A stretch of DNA of 64,000 nucleotides, taken from positions 1-64,000 of the forward strand of contig JAEPNP010000001.1 in the NCBI GenBank assembly GCA_017643395.1, in the 5' to 3' direction. Below are positions 44,668 through 54,169 of this stretch, piece by piece. This DNA comes from Rhodothermales bacterium (GTDB taxonomy: Bacteria; Bacteroidota; Rhodothermia; Rhodothermales; UBA10348). Position 1 is the stretch's first letter; each line of letters starts with the position of its first letter. Both the position numbers and the translations under genes were made by a program. The notes beneath the pieces are model-generated. The model saw only the letters and a list, made by a program, of their open reading frames with translations. It ran no database searches and was not told where the DNA came from.

Positions 44668-46700
44668 TGAAGTTCATCCTCGCCGCGGGGGCCGCCCCGC
44701 CCTTCTTCGTGGAAGTCGCGCTGCTCATCCTCTGCAGCGCCGGAATTGCCTACGTGTGCTACCGCCTGGGCATTGTGCCCATCGTGGGCTTCCTCATCAC
44801 GGGCGTTGTGATTGGTCCCATGGCGCTTGGACTTGTCCAGGACCAGGAGGTCGTGGATGCCGCCGCAGAGGTAGGCGTGCTGCTGCTGCTCTTCACCATC
44901 GGCATCGAGTTCAGCCTGGAAAAGCTGGCCCGCATCCAGCGACTGATCTTCGCCGGCGGTGGCCTGCAGGTGGGCCTTGCTGCCGGCATTACGACCGGTC
45001 TGCTGATGGCTTTCGGCGTCTCCTGGCAGGCCGGATTGTTTACGGGGTTTCTGGTCGCGCTGTCGTCGACCGCCATCGTGCTCAAGTTGCTTGGTGACTC
45101 GGGTGAGATTGATACCGAGCACGGTCAGGTTGGTCTGGGCCTGCTGATTTTTCAGGACCTAGCGATCATCCTGATGGTCCTGCTGGTGCCACTGCTCTCA
45201 GGCACCGGGGGCTCCACCCTTCAGATCCTCGGCGCGCTCGGCAAGGCCATCGGCATCATCGTGCTCGTGCTGCTCGTCGCACGTCGGGTCATGCCACTGT
45301 TCCTGGAGGCCGTCGCACGCACATGCTCGCCGGAGCTGTTTCTGTTGACGGTGATCGGCATCTGCTTTGGCACGGCCTATTTGACCAGCCTGGCCGGCGT
45401 GAGTCTGTCGCTGGGTGCCTTCCTGGCGGGTCTGGTGGTCAGTGAAAGCAAGTTCAGCGAGCATGCCATGGGCGAGATCATGCCGCTGCAGATCCTGTTC
45501 AGCGCCACGTTCTTTGTATCGGTCGGCATGCTGCTGGATCTGTCCTTCCTGATTGCCAACCTGCCGCTGGTGCTTGGCGTGGTGATGGCGGTGCTCATCA
45601 TCAAGATCATCACCACCGGCATCGCCGTGCGCTCGCTTGGGTACTCGCTTCCAGTGGTCGCAGGCGCATCGCTCATGCTGGCTCAGATCGGGGAATTTTC
45701 GTTCGTGCTTGAACGCTCGGGGCGGGAGGCCGGACTCTTTCCTGCCGGGATGGAAGGCACGGGCTCGCAGACCTTTATCGCCGCCACCGTGCTGGTCATG
45801 ATTGCCACGCCCGCGCTCAACTCGCTCGGCGCGCGGATCCGGAAGCGCCTGGAGGCACCCGACGGGGATTCCCCGCAGGAGATGGACGAGGTGCATCAGC
45901 ATGGGCCACTCCCAGAGTTGGACGGCCATGTCATCATTGCGGGATTCGGAAACGGTGCCCGCAAGCTGGTTCGCAGCCTGGACCAGCAGGAGGTGCCCTT
46001 CGTGGTACTGACGCTGAGTCCGGAAGGTGCCAACGAGGCGGAGTCGATGGGCGTGCCGGTTCTCCGAGGCGACTACGCCCGGCAGCACACACTCGAACTG
46101 GCCGGGATAGAAAAGGCGCGCACGCTGATCATTGCCGACGACCATCCGGCGATGGCGCACCGGGTGGCGATGGTGGCCCGAACGATTGGCGGAGAGGATC
46201 TTCACATCGTGGTGCGCACCCGCCACGTTTCGGAAATCCCGGGTTTGCATGCCGATGGGGTGGACTGCGTCATCGCCGACGAATTGGAGAGCATTGTGCA
46301 GCTCATGTGCCAACTCCTGAAGGACCGCGGTCTCCCGGCAGACGAAATTGATCGGCGCGCAGAGGATATCCGGGGCAAGGATTACGCCGGCCTGCTGGCA
46401 GACAACAAGCCGAGCGATGTCGTCGTGCTGAACGTGAAGGGCGTGGCCTGTGATCACGCTGATCATCCGCTGGCCGTCGTGCCCAACAGTCCGGGCGTGT
46501 GCACCGAGTGTCAGCGTATGGGCGACACCTGGGTGCATCTCCGGGTCTGCATGACCTGCGGCCATGTCGGGTGCTGCGACTCATCCAAAAACAAGCACGC
46601 TTCGGCCCACTTCCATGAGACCGGCCACCCGGTCATGCGCTCGATGGAGCCCGGCGAGAAGTGGGGCTGGTGCTTCGAGCACGGACTGTTGCTGAAATGA
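44667..46700 (+). CDS. CPA2 monovalent cation:proton antiporter with TrkA-N and UBP zinc finger
   Basis: 677 residues. Residues 1 to about 395 form a Kef-type CPA2 exchanger (GVVIGPMALGLV, LLFTIGIEFSLEKL, VALSSTAIVLKLL). A TrkA-N NAD-binding domain follows (about 413-530: VIIAGFGNGARKLVRSL). The C-terminus (about 594-677) is a UBP-type zinc finger: VACDHADH, CTECQRMGD, VCMTCGHVGCCDSSKNKHASAHF, WGWCFEHG. The exchanger would release or take up K+/Na+ for H+ under control of the NAD domain. It overlaps the preceding stop (TGATG) and the next start (ATGA). Confidence 0.92.
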   Translation: MKFILAAGAAPPFFVEVALLILCSAGIAYVCYRLGIVPIVGFLITGVVIGPMALGLVQDQEVVDAAAEVGVLLLLFTIGIEFSLEKLARIQRLIFAGGGLQVGLAAGITTGLLMAFGVSWQAGLFTGFLVALSSTAIVLKLLGDSGEIDTEHGQVGLGLLIFQDLAIILMVLLVPLLSGTGGSTLQILGALGKAIGIIVLVLLVARRVMPLFLEAVARTCSPELFLLTVIGICFGTAYLTSLAGVSLSLGAFLAGLVVSESKFSEHAMGEIMPLQILFSATFFVSVGMLLDLSFLIANLPLVLGVVMAVLIIKIITTGIAVRSLGYSLPVVAGASLMLAQIGEFSFVLERSGREAGLFPAGMEGTGSQTFIAATVLVMIATPALNSLGARIRKRLEAPDGDSPQEMDEVHQHGPLPELDGHVIIAGFGNGARKLVRSLDQQEVPFVVLTLSPEGANEAESMGVPVLRGDYARQHTLELAGIEKARTLIIADDHPAMAHRVAMVARTIGGEDLHIVVRTRHVSEIPGLHADGVDCVIADELESIVQLMCQLLKDRGLPADEIDRRAEDIRGKDYAGLLADNKPSDVVVLNVKGVACDHADHPLAVVPNSPGVCTECQRMGDTWVHLRVCMTCGHVGCCDSSKNKHASAHFHETGHPVMRSMEPGEKWGWCFEHGLLLK

Positions 46701-48076
46701 TCTCCGCAGAAGAACTGAAGGTCGTTGAGGTCTTCGAAGACCTCTCGCACGAGGATCTGGAATGGCTGGCTGAGCACTTCGAGCTCATGGAGCTGCAGGC
46801 GGAAGAGCAGCCTTTCGAACCGGGCGACCCCGCCGAGCACATGATGGTCATCCTCTCGGGCGGGATGCAGATATCCATCAAACGGGGCGGCAGCTGGCGA
46901 CTCTTCGACACATTTGGCCCCGGTAGCGTGAGCGGCATCCTGCCCTACTCCCGTATGAAGACGTTTGAGGGGCGCGGACTGGCGACCATGCCCACGCGCA
47001 TGGGCCTGCTCCACAAGGATCACTTCCCCGAAATGCTGTACCGCATCCCCGTGCTGGGGCAGCGTCTCATTGGGGTGATGTCGGACCGCGTGCGCGTCTC
47101 CGCCCGGGCGGATCAGGAACGCGAGAAAATGCTGGCGCTCGGCAAGCTCTCGGCTGGACTCGCGCATGAGCTCAACAACCCCGCAGCCGCTGCACGAAGA
47201 GCCGCAGACGACCTCCGTGTCCGATTGGACCGTCTGCCCAGTGTGGTTGCGCGTCTGGCACGACACGGCCTGGACCCCAACAAAGTGGATCCGGAGAGCG
47301 GCTATTGCAGCCTGCACGTGGAGCGCCACCTTTCCGCGCTGGAGCTGGGGGATCGCGAAGACGAATTGCTGGACTGGCTGGAGGATCGTGACATCCCGGA
47401 AGCCTGGAAGCTGGCACCTACCCTGGCCGAAGCCGGCATGACGGTTCCGGACATGGACCGGGCCGTGGCCGACGTGCCCGGTGCGGCCTTGCAGGACGTC
47501 ATCGCCTGGATTGAACACAGTCTGGCCGCGGCCAAGCTGCTCCAGGAGATCCATGCCTCAGCCGAACGCATCTCGGAGCTGGTCTCTTCAGTGAAGTCCT
47601 ATTCGCACATGGACCGTTCCCTGGACGCCGAGCCGGTGCGTCTGCAGGACGGCGTGCGCAACACACTGACCATGCTGGGGCACCGCATCCGAAAGCAGGA
47701 AGTCATTGTCGAAGACCGGCTGGGTGATCTGCCCGCCGTGCCCGCCTACCCCGGCGAAATGAATCAGGTTTGGACGAACCTCATCGACAACGCCCTGGAC
47801 GCGATGGGGCAGGGCGGTACGCTGACCCTGGAAGGGCGGCGATTTGGCGGCTTCGTGGAAGTGCGCATCACCGACAACGGATCCGGCATCCCGGATGATG
47901 TGCTGCCACGCATCTTCGACCCCTTCTATACGACCAAGGCGGTCGGCGAGGGTACGGGACTCGGGCTCGAGATCTCCCACCGCATTGTGACCAAGCAGCA
48001 CAGGGGGCAGATCAACGTAGAGTCGGAGCCGGGGCGAACCTCGTTCGCGGTGGTGCTGCCGGAAAGCGCGGGCTGA
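46697..48076 (+). CDS. Cyclic-nucleotide-binding sensor histidine kinase
   Basis: 459 residues from ATG 46697. An N-terminal cNMP-binding (CRP-like) domain spans about residues 10-125 (FEPGDPAEHMMVILSG). It is followed by a HisKA-like segment with His157 (SAGLAHELNNPA), a helical region, and HATPase with TNLIDNALDAM (about 361), DNGSGIP and GTGLGLEI. No membrane segment, so a cytosolic kinase. No receiver of its own, so the receiver of the fusion protein at 43027 is the likely target. The stop abuts, with no gap, the stop of the convergent photolyase gene. Confidence 0.9.
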   Translation: MISAEELKVVEVFEDLSHEDLEWLAEHFELMELQAEEQPFEPGDPAEHMMVILSGGMQISIKRGGSWRLFDTFGPGSVSGILPYSRMKTFEGRGLATMPTRMGLLHKDHFPEMLYRIPVLGQRLIGVMSDRVRVSARADQEREKMLALGKLSAGLAHELNNPAAAARRAADDLRVRLDRLPSVVARLARHGLDPNKVDPESGYCSLHVERHLSALELGDREDELLDWLEDRDIPEAWKLAPTLAEAGMTVPDMDRAVADVPGAALQDVIAWIEHSLAAAKLLQEIHASAERISELVSSVKSYSHMDRSLDAEPVRLQDGVRNTLTMLGHRIRKQEVIVEDRLGDLPAVPAYPGEMNQVWTNLIDNALDAMGQGGTLTLEGRRFGGFVEVRITDNGSGIPDDVLPRIFDPFYTTKAVGEGTGLGLEISHRIVTKQHRGQINVESEPGRTSFAVVLPESAG

Positions 48077-49567
48077 CTAGCGCCTCGCGACTGGCCTCCG
48101 CCGACTGCCGTGCCGCTCGTATACCCGCTGCGACTCTTCCCGGACCTCCGGTTTCGCTTTCCAGCCCCATACCCGTGTGCGGGCCTCCCGGTACGCCGGA
48201 CCGTGCTCCACGATCGGCGCGGGATAGTCCCGTCCGATCACGCACCCGGCCTCCTGCTGCACCAGCGGCGGCATCGTCCAGGGTTCGGCGATCCAGCCGG
48301 TGGGCACCTTGCGCAGCTCCGGCACCCACTCTCTGATGAATAGGCCTTCCGGGTCCTGATCCTTGGCCTGTTTGGTCGGAGAGTAAATGCGCACGGTGTT
48401 GATGCCGGTGGTGCCCGACTGCATCTGGAACTGGCTGAAGTGAATGCCCGGCTCGAAATCCAGGAAGTGCTGCGCCAGGAAGACCGAGGTGGGTCTCCAG
48501 TGGAGCCAAAGGTGATTGGATGCAAAGCTTACCAGCATCGCTCGCATGCGGAAGTTGATCCACCCGGTGGCGAGCAGCGCACGCATGCAGGCATCCACCA
48601 TCGGATAGCCTGTCCGTCCGGCGCACCAGGCTGCAAACCAGTCGTCCCGGAATTCGTCCTCCCGCATGCCGTCGAAGCTCCGGTTCATGTTCTCGAACTC
48701 GATGGCGGGCTCGTCCTCCAACTTCTGTATGAAGTGGCAATGCCAGCGCAGTCGCTTCTCGAAGCTGGAGAGACTCGAAAGCCATCGCGAATCCCTTTCG
48801 GGATCGTCCTTCAGCTCCAGTACCCTGCCACGCGTCTGCTGAAACACGTCGCGCACTGAAATGGCACCCCACGCCAGATACGGGCTGACTCGGCTACACC
48901 CGGTCCAGCCCTCCACCGGACTGGACATATCCTTCCGGTAGTTCACACCCCGGCGTCTCAGGAAATCATGAAGGGTCTCCTGGGCGAGGGACTCTCCGCC
49001 CTTCTGCACGGTGTGCTTGGTGGATGCGGGAAGACCGAGCGCGGGTGGGCCAAGGATACCTGCGCTGCGAATCGCCGGGCTCGCTGGAAGGACGGTCGGC
49101 GTGGCCGTGATCGGCTGGTTCATGCGCTTTCTCCAGCGGGCGGCCCAACCGTCGCGAGTCTTCAGGGGCCGAAAGACGCCGTGATTGGGAATCTCCCGGA
49201 ATTGAACGCCTTCCGTCCGCGCCCAGGCTGCCACACCCAGATCGCGATCATATGTCACGCGGTTGCCCGTTTCTTCGTGGCTCCAGATGGTATGGATGCC
49301 GACCTGTGCGTGGAGTGCGGGCAGCACCTCCGACATCTCTCCCACGGTCGTGACCAGGCGATTCCCCAGATTGTTCAGCCTTGCCGCCAGCTGCTGTAGG
49401 CACTCGTTGATAAAGACCAGATGGCTGGGGTCGAACCCGTCTGATCGCAGCACGCCGGGCTCGTAGACATATAGGCACAGCAACGGGCGCCCGGAGGCTG
49501 CCGCCTCAACGAGTGGCCGGTGGTCCCGCACGCGCAGGTCTCGCTTGAACCAGACGATGTCGATCAT
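48077..49567 (-). CDS. Deoxyribodipyrimidine photolyase/cryptochrome family protein
   Basis: 496 residues from ATG 49567 (MIDIVWFKRDLRVRDH). N-terminal alpha/beta antenna domain (LLCLYVYEPG), then the helical FAD domain: SRVSPYLAWGAISVRDV, WCAGRTGYPMVDACMRAL, TGWINFRMRAMLVSF. The FAD is reduced by light to split cyclobutane dimers, or to signal in cryptochromes. The ARTGY-to-NFRMR block is the photolyase core, but a distinct HWRPTSVFLAQHF segment points to a separate bacterial group. The exact function is open. Confidence 0.9.
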   Translation of the reverse strand: MIDIVWFKRDLRVRDHRPLVEAAASGRPLLCLYVYEPGVLRSDGFDPSHLVFINECLQQLAARLNNLGNRLVTTVGEMSEVLPALHAQVGIHTIWSHEETGNRVTYDRDLGVAAWARTEGVQFREIPNHGVFRPLKTRDGWAARWRKRMNQPITATPTVLPASPAIRSAGILGPPALGLPASTKHTVQKGGESLAQETLHDFLRRRGVNYRKDMSSPVEGWTGCSRVSPYLAWGAISVRDVFQQTRGRVLELKDDPERDSRWLSSLSSFEKRLRWHCHFIQKLEDEPAIEFENMNRSFDGMREDEFRDDWFAAWCAGRTGYPMVDACMRALLATGWINFRMRAMLVSFASNHLWLHWRPTSVFLAQHFLDFEPGIHFSQFQMQSGTTGINTVRIYSPTKQAKDQDPEGLFIREWVPELRKVPTGWIAEPWTMPPLVQQEAGCVIGRDYPAPIVEHGPAYREARTRVWGWKAKPEVREESQRVYERHGSRRRPVARR

Positions 49568-49715
49568 GCCGGAGGGTAGTGGGGCCCGGCAGCGCTGTCG
49601 ATACCCCATCGACAGCGCGCGTTACGGAGCGACGAGCGAAAAAATCGGGGGAGCCTGTGGTGTTTGGGATGCGCGCAGCGTGTCCCCTGCAAACCAACCG
49701 AACAGACTCGCATCC

Positions 49716-50639
49716 ATGAACCGACTCTTGCACTGTATACCCCTGCTGGCAGCCCTTGTACTTCTTGCTGGCTGCGACAGCGATTCCCTCTCCTCCGATG
49801 ACCGCTCCTCCGGCAGTGGTACGTTCGAAGCCCAGCTGTCCGGTGCGCTCTCGGCCCGCCTTTCGGGCTCCGTGGTCAGTGGCTCCGGGGACTGGGGCGG
49901 ATCCGCCTTCCTGGCGTCGCTCGGCTGCGATGAGGGCATGTTCGAGGACGACGACGATGACATGGACGATGACGACGGCGGCTACCTGGAAGACTGCATG
50001 TCCGACGATGACGGACAGATCCTGCTTCTCGAACTCATCCCCGACGGCGTTGTGGGCGATTCCACCAAACCCGAGGAGGCCGTCATCCTTGCCATCGAGG
50101 GCATCTCGGGCAACCCAGCACTGGGCACCTATGCCATCAGCGAGTTTGAATTCGGCGACGACGACGGCGATTCCGATGGCAGCGGTGATTCCAACGATGG
50201 GGACGATTCCGATGACGGAGACGACTCCGACGATGGCCTCATCGAGGCCTGGGCCGACTACTTCCGCGAAACCGGCGACGGCGGCTTCGAGGAGTACGGA
50301 ATCTCCACCGGTTCGCTGACGCTTACCTCACTCGAAAATGGAGTGCTTTCGGGCACCTTTCAGCTGGGTGCAAGCAAATGCCTGTGCATGACCGCAGCCC
50401 AGATGGCCGAACTGGAGGCCGCACTCGACGCCGTAATTGTTGAAGAACTGGCCATGACTCCGGAGGAAGTGAAGGCACTGCTTGAGGAGCGCGATGATGA
50501 TTGGGAAGAGGCGCTCGAAGAAATCTGGGAGCGTCTGGAGATGAAGTTCGACGAACTGACCGGGCAGTACGTGGTCGATCGGCAGCTGACAATCGATGGG
50601 GCGTTTGTCAATGTGTCGCTGGAGACGTGGGAGGACTGA
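49716..50639 (+). CDS. Asp-rich lipoprotein of unknown function
   Basis: 307 residues from ATG 49716; longer in-frame extensions lack a signal sequence. Lipobox LLAGC with Cys20. Two acidic stretches stand out: FEDDDDDMDDDDGGYLED (about residues 75-92) and a GDDSDDGDDSDDG run near 165, like calcium-binding acidic repeats. Strand-forming segments GSLTLTSLENGVLSGTFQL and the C-terminal VDRQLTIDGAFVNVSLE resemble surface/adhesive lipoproteins of Bacteroidota. No family recognised. Confidence 0.7.
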   Translation: MNRLLHCIPLLAALVLLAGCDSDSLSSDDRSSGSGTFEAQLSGALSARLSGSVVSGSGDWGGSAFLASLGCDEGMFEDDDDDMDDDDGGYLEDCMSDDDGQILLLELIPDGVVGDSTKPEEAVILAIEGISGNPALGTYAISEFEFGDDDGDSDGSGDSNDGDDSDDGDDSDDGLIEAWADYFRETGDGGFEEYGISTGSLTLTSLENGVLSGTFQLGASKCLCMTAAQMAELEAALDAVIVEELAMTPEEVKALLEERDDDWEEALEEIWERLEMKFDELTGQYVVDRQLTIDGAFVNVSLETWED

Positions 50640-50662
50640 CTCCGACTGCCAGGTGTCGACCA

Positions 50663-50694
50663 GGAAGGGAGGGGCGAATCCGCCCCTCCCTTCC
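50663..50694 (+). terminator. Perfect 14-bp stem-loop after the Asp-rich lipoprotein gene
   Basis: GGAAGGGAGGGGCG, loop AATC, CGCCCCTCCCTTCC, placed 24 bases after the stop and 26 bases before the TonB receptor start. There is no T run on the plus strand, so it may be a weak terminator, an RNA stability element or an attenuator. Confidence 0.55.
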
Positions 50695-50719
50695 GTCGTT
50701 GGGTCTGCAGCCCCCTGGA

Positions 50720-53569
50720 ATGATGAGACTCGCCACCGTTCTGCTGCTCCTGGCCCTGGTCCGGCCCACGCCGGCCCAGGGCCAGGAGCAGCGGTACAGC
50801 TTCCGGCTGACCGCCGTGCCGCTGGAAGAAGCACTCAGCCAGGTAGCCGCGACCTCCGGGATCGACCTGGCGTTCACCTCAGACCTTGTCGCAGGGAAGC
50901 GGGTGTCCTGCGGAATCCTTGACGCTCTGGTAGGCGAAGTCCTGCAGTGCGTGCTGCGAGGCACCGGTCTGGACTTCATTGTGCTCTCGTCCGGCACCTA
51001 CGTGCTGATCAAGGCGGCCCAGCTCCCGGATGCGCTCGGCACGCTGGTGGGCATTGTGGTTGATGCCGATTCCGGGGCGCCCCTTCCGTACGCTCATGTG
51101 TTTCTGTCCGGGCCCGACATCGGGGCCGTCAGCAACGAGAGCGGGCGGTTCGTCTTCGGAGACGTGCTCGACGGCGACTATCGGGTGTCTGCCTCCTACG
51201 TGGGGTACGAGGACCGTGCCATGCTCGTGTCGGTGCGCAAGGCGGAGCGCGCCGAGGCCGCGCTCCGCCTGAACCCGGCACCGGTCCGGATTGAGCCGGT
51301 GGTGGTGGACGGGATGCGGCGACGCATCCCGTTTGGTACCGAGTCCGGACTGAATGAGGAGCCGATCCCGCAGGTTGACCCGCTCGAACGAGTAGGGCTG
51401 CTCGCCGGCGTACGTACCGGGGATGCGCTGGTCGGCGTGCACCTTCAGGGCGGAGATTCCGGAGAGCACCAATTCCGCCTCGACGGTGCGACGGTATTTG
51501 TGCCGCTGAAGCTGGGAGGCCTGATCAGCCCGTTCAGTCCCCTGGCGCTGGACCGCATCGTTATTCGAAGGGCCGGGTTCGGGGTCGACGGTGGCAGCCA
51601 TCTTTCCGGTGTGCTGGAGGCTTCCCATGAGGCCGCCCCCTCGGACGAGGTCCTTCATGTTCAATGGGATCCGGTGGCGTTTTCCGGTCGGGTCAGCCAG
51701 AATGTGCGCTGGAAGGGGCGCGACCTGGCACTCATGGCGTCCGGCCGCCGGAGCCTGCTGCAGCGCTGGTCTCCGGCGGTGTTTCTGGACCAGATCGAGG
51801 TCTGGAGTCAGCCCGACGACTTCCTGTTCGAGGCACCCTTCCTGCAGTTCTGGGAGCAGGATTTCGAGGATCTGCTGGCAGAGTTCGAGGAAGAGGGCGA
51901 TTCGGAAGACAAGGAATTGTTCGAAGTGAAATCCGAATCTTTCGACATCGGATTCAGCGATTTCCATGCCTCCGTCCGCATGCGCCCATCGCCCGTCTCC
52001 AGTCTCCACGTGTCCGGGTATCGCGGTCGATCGGACATGGGCCGCAGCCTGGAGTTCGGAGGCGAAACGGACCTCCTCCCCGTTGATTTCAGCGAACTGG
52101 GCGACTCGTTCGGCAGAGAGGCCTACCGGTGGAACAACGACGTACTGCAGTCCCGATTCGAGTCGGTGCTGGGCTCGCGCGCCCTGTTCTCGATCCAGGG
52201 CTGGTGGAGTCGCTACCTGCTTGAGCATCCCATTGACTACGAGCTCGCCCTCATTGACCTCACCGATGAGGAGGTATTGAGCGAGGACGAGTCTGCCGAC
52301 GACGTGCTGGACTGGCTTTCGGACCTCGAGACGGAAGATCGCAACCGCATGGAGGAGCGCGGAGCCGCCGCGCGATTCGACCTCGCGGCGGGCGCCCGGC
52401 AGACGCTGGCTGGAGGCGTAGAAATTGTGCAGACCGTAAGCGAATTCCAGGTCACCTTGCCCCGATTTGCGGAGGGATGGGACCTGCAGCAGCTGTTCCT
52501 TGCCAGCGATCCCGCCATGCGGGCAGCGGCGTTCGTTACCCACCGGATCGAACTTGGCAGGCGCACGGTGGTCGAGACCGGCGCCCGATTGACCGCACTG
52601 GCCCACTATGACGACATCTTCGTTGAACCGCGCATCAGTGTGCGGCACGACGCTCGCCTTCGGGGGAGCCGGCAGCTTGCCGTACAGGTGGGCGGTGGAC
52701 TCTACCGCCAGTTCTCGCAGCAGCTGGACGTCGGAACGTACCAGTTCAATGCGCTGGTACCAGGGTATCGGGTGTGGCTGCCACTTCGGGGCGAGAACCG
52801 CCCCCCCAAAGCCTGGCATTTGGTCGGAGACATCCTGTTCAGACCAGGCCCGGCTCTGTCCCTGGGCATCGAGGCCTACCACAAGGCCATCCCCCACACC
52901 CTGGTCGTGGACTACGCGTCCATAATTCAGGGCGAGGACAGTGATCCCGAGGCGGCGTCGGGCTTTCTGCGCTCCGCGAACGGCGCCGCGTCCGGCGTGT
53001 CGATTCGCGCATCCCTGGACCGAGCCCGCACCCGGCTGGATGCGCGCTACGACCACGCACGCAGCCTCCGCCGTATTGCCGGACGTTTTGAGGGCGCCCT
53101 GATCGCGACACCATGGAACGTACCGCACCGCTTTGTGCTTTTTGGGCAGCAGGTGCTATCAGGCGCCTGGTCACTGTCTGCGAAGCTAGTTGTCGAGGAG
53201 GGACGCAGTTGGGGGTACCGGCGCGCCTACTACGACTTCTTTGGCGTGCACCCCGACCTGGCTGAGGTGGCGGGCATCAACTTCAGGCGTCCTGATACCC
53301 ATCGCCTGCCTACGCTTGCCCAACTCGACCTGGGGGTCGGTTTCAGAAAAGGACTCGACCGCGGCTCGCTGTCTGTGCACCTCCAGCTGGTCAACGCCCT
53401 CGGGCGGGAGAACATCTCCGGCTGGTCACTGGCCGATGACACCGACTGGTCCGAGGAGAACCTGGAGTCCTGGCGATCCGGCACGCAGCCGTTTCAGCTG
53501 CAAACCGCGAGAAAAGCCCGCACCATGATCCCGCGGCAGCCTCTGCTCACTGTCACTTTTTCCTGGTAG
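50720..53569 (+). CDS. TonB-dependent receptor with STN and carboxypeptidase-like domains
   Basis: 949 residues from ATG 50720 (MMRLATV; 50723 also possible). Signal peptide to about 21, STN domain (about 25-95: LEEALSQVAATSGIDLAFTS), carboxypeptidase-like regulatory domain (about 108-175: GIVVDADSGAPLPYAHVFLSG), plug (LLAGVRTGDALVGVHLQGG, FRLDGATVF), and a barrel ending in LTVTFSW with the terminal aromatic residue. The STN domain marks a receptor that signals to FecR, and the sigma/FecR genes follow. Ligand unknown. Confidence 0.9.
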   Translation: MMRLATVLLLLALVRPTPAQGQEQRYSFRLTAVPLEEALSQVAATSGIDLAFTSDLVAGKRVSCGILDALVGEVLQCVLRGTGLDFIVLSSGTYVLIKAAQLPDALGTLVGIVVDADSGAPLPYAHVFLSGPDIGAVSNESGRFVFGDVLDGDYRVSASYVGYEDRAMLVSVRKAERAEAALRLNPAPVRIEPVVVDGMRRRIPFGTESGLNEEPIPQVDPLERVGLLAGVRTGDALVGVHLQGGDSGEHQFRLDGATVFVPLKLGGLISPFSPLALDRIVIRRAGFGVDGGSHLSGVLEASHEAAPSDEVLHVQWDPVAFSGRVSQNVRWKGRDLALMASGRRSLLQRWSPAVFLDQIEVWSQPDDFLFEAPFLQFWEQDFEDLLAEFEEEGDSEDKELFEVKSESFDIGFSDFHASVRMRPSPVSSLHVSGYRGRSDMGRSLEFGGETDLLPVDFSELGDSFGREAYRWNNDVLQSRFESVLGSRALFSIQGWWSRYLLEHPIDYELALIDLTDEEVLSEDESADDVLDWLSDLETEDRNRMEERGAAARFDLAAGARQTLAGGVEIVQTVSEFQVTLPRFAEGWDLQQLFLASDPAMRAAAFVTHRIELGRRTVVETGARLTALAHYDDIFVEPRISVRHDARLRGSRQLAVQVGGGLYRQFSQQLDVGTYQFNALVPGYRVWLPLRGENRPPKAWHLVGDILFRPGPALSLGIEAYHKAIPHTLVVDYASIIQGEDSDPEAASGFLRSANGAASGVSIRASLDRARTRLDARYDHARSLRRIAGRFEGALIATPWNVPHRFVLFGQQVLSGAWSLSAKLVVEEGRSWGYRRAYYDFFGVHPDLAEVAGINFRRPDTHRLPTLAQLDLGVGFRKGLDRGSLSVHLQLVNALGRENISGWSLADDTDWSEENLESWRSGTQPFQLQTARKARTMIPRQPLLTVTFSW

Positions 53570-53605
53570 CAGTGTGGTGTGTGCAACGGCTCCTGCGTGT
53601 TGGTC

Positions 53606-54169
53606 ATGAACACGCCTGAATCCATGATCTCCGATTCGGACTCCAACCAGCTACTGCAGGCCGTCTCCCGAGGAGACCGCGATGCCTTCGAAACACTGTT
53701 TCGCCGGTACCAGGCCAAGCTGACCGGATATGCCACATCGATGTGCGGAGATCGGAGCCTCGCGCTCGATGTGCTGCAGGACGTCTTCATGAAACTGTGG
53801 GACACCCGTCGTCGGCTCCGGTCCACCGGCTCGGCCGAGGCGCTCCTTTACACCATGGTCCGCAACCGCACCATCAGCCTGATTCGGCGCCGCAGGCCGT
53901 CCGCCGAACTGACCGTCGTCGCAGAGTCGGCGGCGCCAGTGTTCGACCCCGCGCAGGGCCGGGAAATGCAGCAGTTCTTCCAGCGCTGGATGGATGAGCT
54001 GCCTCCCAGACGAAAGGAGGCCTTTCTGCTGAGTCGGGACCATGGCCTGACCCACCGCCAGATTGCACGGGTGCTGGGAGTGACGGAAAAGACCGTGGAC
54101 GCCCACATCCTGCGCACCCTTCAATTCCTCAGAGAGCGGCTGACGAACTACCGCCAGGAGGCCACATGA
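53606..54169 (+). CDS. ECF sigma factor (FecI/SigI-like)
   Basis: 187 residues from ATG 53606. Region 2: FETLFRRYQAKLTGYATS and DVLQDVFMKLWDTR; region 4: PPRRKEAFLLSRDHGLTHRQIARVLGVTEKTVDAHI, an HTH. It should direct RNA polymerase to a small regulon, probably including the receptor gene upstream, once released by the FecR partner. Its stop overlaps the FecR start (ATGA at 54166). Confidence 0.92.
   Translation: MNTPESMISDSDSNQLLQAVSRGDRDAFETLFRRYQAKLTGYATSMCGDRSLALDVLQDVFMKLWDTRRRLRSTGSAEALLYTMVRNRTISLIRRRRPSAELTVVAESAAPVFDPAQGREMQQFFQRWMDELPPRRKEAFLLSRDHGLTHRQIARVLGVTEKTVDAHILRTLQFLRERLTNYRQEAT

Noticed and set aside
45198-46565. Long minus-strand frame opposite the antiporter gene
   Set aside because: Shadow of the coding strand; composition biased to His/Arg/Gln with no domain.
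50879-53128. Long open frame (about 750 codons) antisense to the TonB receptor
   Set aside because: High GC removes stops on the opposite strand; the plus-strand receptor has clear domains and the antisense product has none.
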